Shown one piece after another: positions 56,501 to 64,000 of a DNA stretch of 64,000 bases. The position numbers and the translations under genes are program-made. Positions within the stretch are counted from its first letter, which is position 1. Every line of letters starts with the position of its first letter. The stretch is from Manis javanica. Lineage: Eukaryota; Chordata; Mammalia; Pholidota; Manidae. Under the pieces are notes generated by a model that was not told the DNA's origin, searched no databases, and saw only the letters and a program-made list of their open reading frames with translations. The DNA is taken from positions 37,600,501-37,664,500 of the forward strand of contig NC_133157.1 in NCBI RefSeq assembly GCF_040802235.1, written 5' to 3'.

Positions 56501-59500
56501 CTGAGAGCTTTCTTTCCTATTGAGAATCTGTCAGCAGATTTTTCTTGCACAGGCAGTGAAAAGCAATTGTAAGAAGTCCTTTTCTGAGTTTATCCAAAGC
56601 CCAAGCGCCTTACTTTCACCCTTCTGTGACCCTAACAGACAATACGGCAGCAGGAACCCTGACTTATTCCCTACATTTACCTGAGACAGTGGCCTTCAAT
56701 AAATTTTGGGTTCTGAACCTCTGAGATCATGAAAACCAGATTTTTCCCCACAAAAAACACACGCTTTTGGATATCACTTCAGAGACTTCATAGACCACCC
56801 CCCAACTGTTCTAGACACTCCCGAAGGTCTGTGGTTCCCAGGATACGAGTGTTTGATCTAAGGGAATCACTTTGAATCTAAATTATACTGAGTGAAGTAA
56901 AGCCAGATCCACCAAGGAGCAGGTGAGCAAACGTTACATGAGTTTCTGAACCTGTTCTTCCATGACACCTTGAAAAGGAAGGTAACAGACTTGATTGCTG
57001 AACCCCTTCCCAGATTCTCCTCCAGATCAGAATGTCAGCTGCCTACTGGGATCTGCATTGTACTCACCAGGAGGAAAGGGCCCTTGGCTGCCCAGTCTCG
57101 GGAGCTACCTGAGCCATACTCTTTGCCAGCCAGAATGATCAGGGGAAGGCCTGCCTGCTGGTACCGCTCAGCGGCATCAAATACATCAAGCTGAAGAAGA
57201 GAAAAGGAAGGTTTTACAGAGGTAGTAAAAGCACAGAGTGTGGACACAGTCCAGTGAAACCTGATGAGAAGTGCAGGGTCAAAAGGGACTGTGGTGGGCC
57301 AAGTCAGTGCAAAGCCAATGGAACACTCAACCAATCAGTTGACTGGTCTACAAATTCACAATCAACTCCATCTACTTACCCCTACCAAGTTGAATTTTAA
57401 AGTGAAATCTGTAGTTGTTGTCTTGGTTTTAGAAAAACATTCAAATTCTAGGGCATCAGGGCAAAGACAGAAAAGTAGATAACACTTTTCCCCCTCTTTC
57501 CTTGATTTAACAGTTTTTAAAGCATAAAGATGGAGAATCCCACCCAAACAGAGGTTTCAGCTCAGTATCAGAGACTCTGTGATGGATGGTTGTAAATGGT
57601 AGCCAAATACAAAGACAGCATGTTCTGAAATTATATAAAATGCAAACTTTTATTAGCTACCTTTCTACATGGAAGTCAAGGTAGAGATAGTAGAAACACA
57701 GATAGAAGCATAAATCAATAAAGGATGGGAAAGGATTAATATTTTAGTATACATGAGAGACATTTTACACATTGATTTATTTCTCACAGGACTCAATATT
57801 CTGCTGAGCTGCGACTTCACAAAGATATCTGATTTAACTGCTAGTGAGAGTAATGAAACACTTGTTTTTCTTGGATAGGTTAGGAAAAATTCCTTCAAAG
57901 AGACAGTGTTTCAACTGAAAGGATCTCTACTCAAACTCTCCAGGCTGTCACAAGTACTATTTTGGTGCAGTGGGGCGCCTGTGGTTAATTTCACATGGCA
58001 TTACCTAAACCTGGGTAGGATTTTCTGTATGTCTTTGATGGGAGAGAACTTATGAATATAGTTACATGAATTGCAGCATCAAACACATCAAACTGAAGAA
58101 GGGAAAAGGAAGGTTTTACAGGTGCAGTAAAGGCAAGTGTGTTGCCTCTACACCTACAAATAAATGGAATAAGACTTCTCTGTCCAAACAAATAGTCTGG
58201 ATCTTTTCAAAGACTGGAAACAACTACCTGGTATTTTCGGTTACCTATAACTAGCTATGGGTAGTAAGACTGTAGGACTATTTTTAAGTGCTTTCAAAAC
58301 TACTGCAAAGCGGATGATCCATGGCAAAGCAGGTTCTGTAACCCAACATCAGAGGGACTACTTAGGCAGGTGTAGATTTCGAGTCTCCTGACTATTCTAC
58401 TATCTAAGCCACACAGAGCTTACATACAGAACAGCTTACCCAGCACAGCTGCCGGCACTCTCCCTCTCTTCTTAAGATGACAGCATAAACTTTGGTTGTT
58501 TCTTGTGTTAACACCTCTCTAGGTGTTGAACTGCCAGCTCTCCATTTCTCCATTTTTGTTATCTATCAGTTTCCCACTCTGATGAGGATTTCATTCTTTT
58601 AACCACTACTTCCCTAAGCCCCTCCCTCCCTCCCCAGACAAACCTCCCATCTGCCCAACCTTCCATATAGTTATGTTGTACGTTTTGGTAAATCAGTATT
58701 TGGTTTTTGCATTACTTTGATTATGTAAATGTTACTTACAGCTGAGTCGTGTAATATAATTTCTTTACACTGGCATTAAAAAAAGGTTATAGAAGAATTA
58801 ATCATTTTCTTTTTATGTGTGTACTAACCTCTTTCTATGACCCTACCCATTAATTCATCCCCTAAAGTGCAAATCTTCTCTAAAGACATGAAGTATATTG
58901 GGCATTCTATCATTTAAACATCTTTTTTATGGAACTATCACTTCCACAGCCCTCAGTCCTGCTCCAGTTCCAGACTGACTGGTCTCTGGGGGTGGTATAC
59001 CCCTTTTACAGAGGAAACCTCCTTCACCAGTGCCCTGGAGATTCCTTGCATTTCCTTTTCCTGGATCCTACAACTTCCCCTTGTTTGGCTTATTTCCTTG
59101 TTTTAGTGGAACACATTCACCAAGTAGCTTCCTGAGACAGGGATTGGGGGATATTTTTCAAGTTTCTGAATATCTGAATGTACCATTAGTTTAATTTCAC
59201 TTGACTGGTAGTATGGGGGATACAGTATTTTAGGGTGCAAATCAGTCTACGTTTCAGTGTTGCTTTGACCACTGCTGATCCCTGGCACATTGTACTGTTT
59301 TTTTTTCCTCTCCAGAAGCTTCTAAGTCTTCTCCTTAGTTCTGCTGTTCTTAACTTCACATGATGTGACCTGCAGTGGATCTTTTTTAATCATTTGGCTG
59401 GACATTCAGTAGACTTTTCAGTCTGGAGTCTTAGATTGTACAATGAGGGAATTTTCTGTGTTATAACTTCCTCTTCTCTTTTTAGTATCTCTGTTCAGTC

Positions 59501-62500
59501 AGATGTTGGGCCTCCTCAGTTTAGTCTTTACTTTTCGTACATTTTCTAATTTTTCTTTTGTCTTTCTGTTTGTATTTTCTCAACTAATCAACTTTTCCTG
59601 TGAAATTTTTTAGGGGCTTAAAAAAAAACTGAAGACCTCTTGTCCTCTGATTACTTTATAGCAACAGAAAATTATCTCATCACTTAGAGACTATATATAC
59701 TATATATATATATATTTTTTTATTTTGGTATCATTAATCTACAATTACATGAGAAACATTATGTTTACTAGACTCCCCCATTGTCAAGTCCCCACCACAT
59801 ATCCCATTACAGTCTCAGTCACTGTCCATCAACATAGTAAGATGCTGTAGAGTCACTACTTGTCTTCTCTGTGTTGTACAGCCCTCCCCATGCCCCCCAC
59901 TCCCTACAGTATGTCTGCTAATCGTAATGCCCCCTTTTTTTCCCCCCTTATCCCTCCCTTCCCACCCACTCTCCCCAATCCCTTTCCCTTTGGTAACTGT
60001 TAGTCCATTTCTTGGGTTCTGTGAGTCTGCTGCTGTTTTGTTCCTTCAGTTTTTCTCTTTTTCTTATACTCCACAGATGAGTGAAATCATTTGATACTTG
60101 TCTTTTTCTGTCTGGCTTATTTTACTGAGCATAATACCCTCTGGCTCCATCCATGTTGTTGCAAATGGTAGGATTTGTTTTCTTCTTATGGCTGAATAAT
60201 ATTCCACTGTGTATATGTACCACATCTTCTTTATCCATTCTTCTACTGATGGACACTTAGGTTGCTTCCATTTCTTGGCTATTGTAAATAGTGCTGCGAT
60301 AAACATGGGGGTGCATATGTCTTTTTCAAACTGGGCTCCTGAATTCTACAGCAAATTCCTAGGGGTGGAATTCCTGGGTCAAATGGTATTTCTATTTTTA
60401 GTTTTTTGAGGAACCTCCATACTGCTTTCCACAATGATAGAACTAATTTACATTCCCACCAGCAGTGTAGGAGGGTTCCCCTTTCTGCACATCCTTGCCA
60501 ACATTTGTTGTTGTTTGTCTTTTGGATGGTGGCCATCCTAACTGGTGTGAGTTGATATCTCATTGTGGTTTTAATTTGCATTTCTCATGATTAGCGATGT
60601 GGAGCATCTTTTCATGTGCCTATTGGCCATCTGAATTTCTTCTTTGGAGAGGTGTCTGCTCAGATCCTCTGCCCATTTTTTAATTGGATTATTTGCTTTT
60701 TGTTTGTTGAGGTGCATGAGCACTTACAAATGTTTTTTTCTTAGTTTTTCTTGTATTATTTATTTCTATTTCCTCTGCCTACCCCACCCTGCCATGGGTT
60801 TTTTGTGTAGGTCTGTCAAGTTTAAGGCTTGGCTCCAGTGTTCATCTCTGATTCTGTCTCCCTGTTTAAGATGAAGCACTCAACATCTGACCAACAGGTC
60901 TACATTCCAGCTGGGCTTGAAGTGAGGTTCACTGTAATAGTCACTCTACTGGAGGCCCCCCAATGTCTGTAACTCCAGGTCTTTCCCCGTGGCCTCTTGA
61001 GCATTCCACCATTTAATTGTATCTTTTTTTATTTAACAGTTTACTATTAAACTGTTATTCACTGAACAAATATCTCCTGGGCACAGACTTTGTGCTGGAT
61101 CCTGGTGATCAGTGGTTATCTATGAAGAGTCTGCTTTATAAAAATATAATCAGTTACAAGTGAGGCTGTGTACATGGTGTTACACAGCACTGATTGTGGG
61201 GCTAGAGTCCTTGGGTTTTACTCTCAGCTTCTCTGCTTGTGACCTTAGGGAGTTATATGAGGTCTCCAAGCTTCAGGTTCCCAATTTAAAACATGGATAA
61301 TTATGGTACCTACCTCAATACTTATAATGATTAGTGAAAATATGCAAAGAACTTAGAATAGTACCTGGGATGTAGTAAGTACCCCCAAAATATTAGCGGT
61401 TTTAATTTTAAAATAAGTCAGGAGGGTTATTTCTCAGGTAGCTTAAGAGGTCTTCAAGCTGTTTTACAGCATGCCCTGGGAAGGGAAGTGACATGGAGGA
61501 CCCACTACGTGTGCCAGATAGTGTGCCAGCTGTTTTATATATCATTCAAGTTTAAGCCTTGAGCCTTACAAGGTAGATGTCCCATGTACTTCACAGGTCA
61601 GAGAGGGAAAGAACTTGCTGAAGACTCCTCTGCTGGTATGAGGCAGAGCTGGGATGGCCCCAGGCTTGTCCAACTCAAGGTGCAGGCTCTCCCCCACCTC
61701 TCATGTGCCTCCCATCTGTGAACACACAACTCCCGCTGTCATATGCCAGCCTGGTCCATCAGGACCCAAGCTGGCCTCTGCAGTCCTTCTTTTTCTACTT
61801 ATACAGTGAATTAAGTTAAATGCTAATAAACTCAATCAATGGCACTTCTCAATAAATATCCACTACCGTAACCCGGAAATTCCCCCTCAAATACTCTGAA
61901 CTGATGAAACTTCACTCAGAGGCTTATTAAGTAAGTTCAACTCCCAGGAAACTAGATTTAGTTAAACCATGCAGCAGAATCTAAGTTAGAAGAGGAAGGA
62001 GGTTTTACAGTCTAAAGGACATCTCCATCAGGGATGAGCACACATATATGGACACCTGGCAAGTGGGACGAGAGGAAGCAGGAAAATAGTAAGACCTCAA
62101 GAAAGCGACCTTGTAAATATCTAACCACCCACAGCCTGAGAAAGTGCTAGCTTCTCCACCAAGTGACGACATACTCACAGTTTCTCCAGAAGGCAGATGT
62201 ATAGTCTGTGGTGCCTGCTTCTTCAAAAATTTGTTTAATAAGCGAATGTTGGCAAATGTCCCCCTTGCCATGATGGCGTCATTACCTCGGCGAGAGCCAT
62301 AGGAGTTGAATTCCCGCGGAGTCAGGCTGGTAATGCAAGCAGGAGAGGAGCTGGTTTAATGGACCGAGCAGGGATTAAACATAGCTAACACAAAGAAAAG
62401 AGAAAAACCATAAACCTAGATATTTTCTCCAAGTCTACTGAGCATTGTTCTCTAAGGCAGAGAAGCTGTTCCCATAGCTTCCACTGAGGGCAGAGAGAGG

Positions 62501-63692
62501 TGAGGGGTAGGGTGGTGAAGGCAGAAATCAACATTCTCCCAGAGCCAACTTCTTAAACCTGGGCAGAAAAATCAGGAGGAACTCTAATGACAATAATTAT
62601 TTTTTTTGTTCAGTATGGTAGTCTAGAAAGCTTCATAAAAGATAAAATACTAAAAATAAGTAAGAAAAAGGAAGCACAGAGAATCAGGGTAGGCTAGTCA
62701 GATGGAGCCAAGGATGGGCAAACACAAATACACTCTGTAAACTAACCAGAAGTAGGTTCAAATTTGCCCCCAGATCATCAGGAACTCAATGCAAAGGGAA
62801 GAGATACAGCCACCACAGAGGATGCACTAGGGGAAGATGCACAACAGAAGGGAAAATGTGTGGAGAAAACGGGTCAGCGCCAGGCAAGCGAGGTGTGGGG
62901 CAAGGTAGCCTTCCTCTCCCACTGAGAAATGAAAAGAAAAGAAGTGTTGGATTTTGTTCTTAAATTGGCTCTTGGTCCTGTCCTTGAAGCCAACTTAGGA
63001 GGTGGGGATGGGAATCAGGAATTTTTATTTCCCCAGATTTGGGACTGACTTTGATTAATATCAGTGTATTAGGTAACAGTAGTTAACACTGGAATAAGAC
63101 CTGTTAGGTCAGTGTATGACTGAGGACTGATGAATGCATGCATAAATGGCAAATCCTCAGAGCAGTTCTCTGTAAAGAATGTCTCTCGGCTAGGAAATGG
63201 CAGTGCATTTCAGGTTATATGCCTGCTGAGTGCTTCGAGTGTAATCAGGCTCTGCCACAGATTAAGAACAGAGACTTGTACTTTATCAGTCAGCCAAGGG
63301 GGCAGTTATGCCAGCGAAGTCTAAAGGGTAAGCCTGCTGAAAAAGAGGGTCCCCCTGCCCCACTGGGGTTTACATGGATTCTCCCAAAGAGGCTCCCAAG
63401 CAGCAAACAGCAAGAGCGATTGGTTTTTGAGCCCCAGGTCAGTGAAAAAATGAAGTGTCTGATTCTAAAAAGACCATGTTAAAAGAGAAATACTGACCTC
63501 ATTTACTTCACTTTTGTCTTTGGTCTTCCCTCTCCTGTCTCCAACTTACCCTCTGTTGGTTAAGTAGCGAGCAGCAGGGCTGTTTCTTGCAATATTTCCA
63601 GCCGGAGAAATGTGGTCAGTTGTTACTGAATCTCCCAAACTTAATAGTACATAGGCATCCACTATAGATTTAGGGGGCTGCAGATCCAACGT
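53442..63692 (-). CDS. ACO1: Cytosolic aconitase / IRP1, last five coding exons (partial)
   Basis: ACO1 interconverts citrate and isocitrate when it holds a [4Fe-4S] cluster, and binds iron-responsive RNA elements when it does not. Exons on the - strand: 63692-63550, 62326-62179, 57190-57068, 54645-54460, 53555-53442. Together they give 714 nt: 237 residues and TAG, equivalent to human residues 653-889. All junctions are GT-AG and in phase. The segment covers the end of the third domain and most of the swivel domain 4. Visible active-site residues are Arg699 (LTNRG), Ser778 and Arg780 (GSGSSRDW). The cluster cysteines lie upstream, outside the window. No disruption seen. Confidence 0.97.
54460..54645 (-). 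CDS. ACO1: ACO1 exon (human residues 791-852)
   Basis: 186 nt encoding [40 protein letters not shown] and [20 protein letters not shown] then VK. Donor GTAAGC, phase 0. Confidence 0.97.
54646..57067. repeat. ACO1 intron with MIR and hAT-Charlie pieces
   Basis: A reverse MIR lies at about 54810-55000 (gggaggtaggtgctattact, gcatttgaacccatgtggtc). About 55380-55650 holds two hAT-Charlie MITE remnants of MER5/MER20 type (ttctcaaactttgctgcata, tctctggggatgagatccag). The remainder to 57067 is unassigned. Confidence 0.6.
57068..57190 (-). CDS. ACO1: ACO1 exon (human residues 750-790, swivel domain)
   Basis: 123 nt encoding [40 protein letters not shown] and L. Contains the catalytic Ser778 and Arg780 of the GSSRDW loop. 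A partial copy of its 5' part lies about 0.9 kb upstream at 58072-58160. Confidence 0.97.
58072..58160 (-). pseudogene. Partial duplicate of an ACO1 exon with its acceptor
   Basis: On the - strand the polypyrimidine tract and acceptor (CTTCCTTTTCCCTTCTTCAG) are followed by codons FDVFDAA, then unrelated sequence. It matches the acceptor and first seven codons (LDVFDAA) of the exon at 57068-57190, plus about 60 bp of the intron before it. It has no donor and is therefore an exon fragment. Confidence 0.8.
58161..59700. other. ACO1 intron: nothing recognised
   Basis: No exon. A chance open frame at 58929-59135 is not supported. A short TA repeat at 59695-59715 leads into the L1 tail. Confidence 0.5.
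59716..60742 (-). mobile_element. 5'-truncated L1 (same orientation as ACO1)
   Basis: Poly(T) start, young-type L1 3' UTR (ttggtatcattaatctacaa) and about 700 bp of ORF2 C-terminus on the - strand ([20 protein letters not shown] and related). About 1.0 kb. It is inserted next to an AT dinucleotide tract; I could not find a convincing target duplication. Confidence 0.85.
60743..62178. repeat. ACO1 intron with two MIRs
   Basis: A sense MIR lies at 61180-61400 (cttgtgaccttagggagtta, tggtacctacctcaatactt). A reverse MIR lies at about 61510-61690 (gtatgaggcagagctgggat). The rest is unassigned. Confidence 0.65.
62179..62326 (-). CDS. ACO1: ACO1 exon (human residues 701-749)
   Basis: 148 nt encoding [40 protein letters not shown] and TIHLPSGET. 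Arg728 (NIR), used in iron-responsive element binding, is kept. Position 732 is Lys. Confidence 0.96.
62327..63549. other. ACO1 intron: nothing recognised
   Basis: 1.2-kb intron. Chance open frames at 63130-63482 on the opposite strand carry no splice or homology support. Confidence 0.5.
63550..63692 (-). CDS. ACO1: ACO1 exon (human residues 653-700)
   Basis: 143 nt encoding [40 protein letters not shown] and ARYLTNR. Donor GTAAGT, phase 2. The active-site Arg699 is the last full codon. 63693-64000 is the next intron, nothing recognised. Confidence 0.96.
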
Positions 63693-64000
63693 CTAGCAAA
63701 GAATACAAGTCAGTGTTTGCCCATCTTTTCTCCAACAAGTCACCTGGCGAGTCTCCCCAGTCACATCTCCCTTTCCATATCCACAGCACTTCTCAGAAGC
63801 CACAGGGAACTGGAATCCTGACCTCTCTTCCCATCCACTTCCCACCCAGGAGAGTATGGGCTCCTTGGTCATCAGTTTAGGGAAGATTTCCCTCATCTTT
63901 GTGGGTACACAGTTTAAATGTGGCACGCCCTGATGATGTTCTCCTCAACAGTCCTTCAGACTTTACTAAGTCTATGTCTAAGTGGTTCTTGATCACCAGG

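Overview
The window is mammalian nuclear DNA: long introns with GT-AG boundaries, old MIR, L2, L1M, MaLR and hAT-Charlie debris, and younger L1 and retroviral insertions. It carries two convergent genes. RIGI (DDX58, the cytosolic RNA sensor RIG-I) lies on the + strand and is complete in 18 coding exons from 898 to 46713. The last five coding exons of ACO1 (cytosolic aconitase / iron regulatory protein 1) lie on the - strand from 63692 to 53442. This tail-to-tail order matches the human 9p21 neighbourhood. I saw no carnivore SINEC, primate Alu, rodent B1/B2, ruminant Bov-tA or horse ERE elements. The young L1 3' ends and a young L1-mobilised retroviral sequence resemble repeats I associate with pangolins (Manis). 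The species call is an inference, of moderate confidence.

Layout. 1-600 is an old L1 3' remnant. 610-1010 is a GC- and CpG-rich promoter with an ISRE-like site at 762-775 and RIGI exon 1. 1004-46416 holds RIGI introns and exons 2-17. 46417-46713 is the last coding exon, followed by a 3' UTR of about 1.5 kb ending near an AATAAA at 48167. 48200-53440 is the intergenic interval, with two or three LTR-like repeats and a tiny L1 tail. 53442-63692 is the ACO1 3' half.

RIGI is open at every junction. The 18 exons join in phase to 923 codons, two residues shorter than human RIG-I. Walker A, DECH, motif VI, the four zinc cysteines and the RNA-contacting C-terminal residues are all present. The two CARD residues reported as inhibitory phosphosites in human RIG-I (Ser8, Thr170) are Asn and Ala here.

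The most unusual structure is in RIGI intron 13. A full-length but decayed antisense L1 (about 6.35 kb) is joined to about 1.74 kb of retroviral env-to-3'LTR sequence. The 8.1 kb composite is bounded by one 13-bp target-site duplication, so it appears to have inserted as one L1-driven event. A second L1-mobilised copy of the same retroviral 3' sequence, with its own poly(A) tail and target-site duplication, sits in intron 2. Other datable insertions include a retrotransposed L1 5' end alone, a short poly(A) retrocopy, and several L1 3' tails. Local duplications include a partial copy of an ACO1 exon with its acceptor and a direct repeat in RIGI intron 15.

All comparisons with human proteins and repeat families are from memory. 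No alignment or database search was run.
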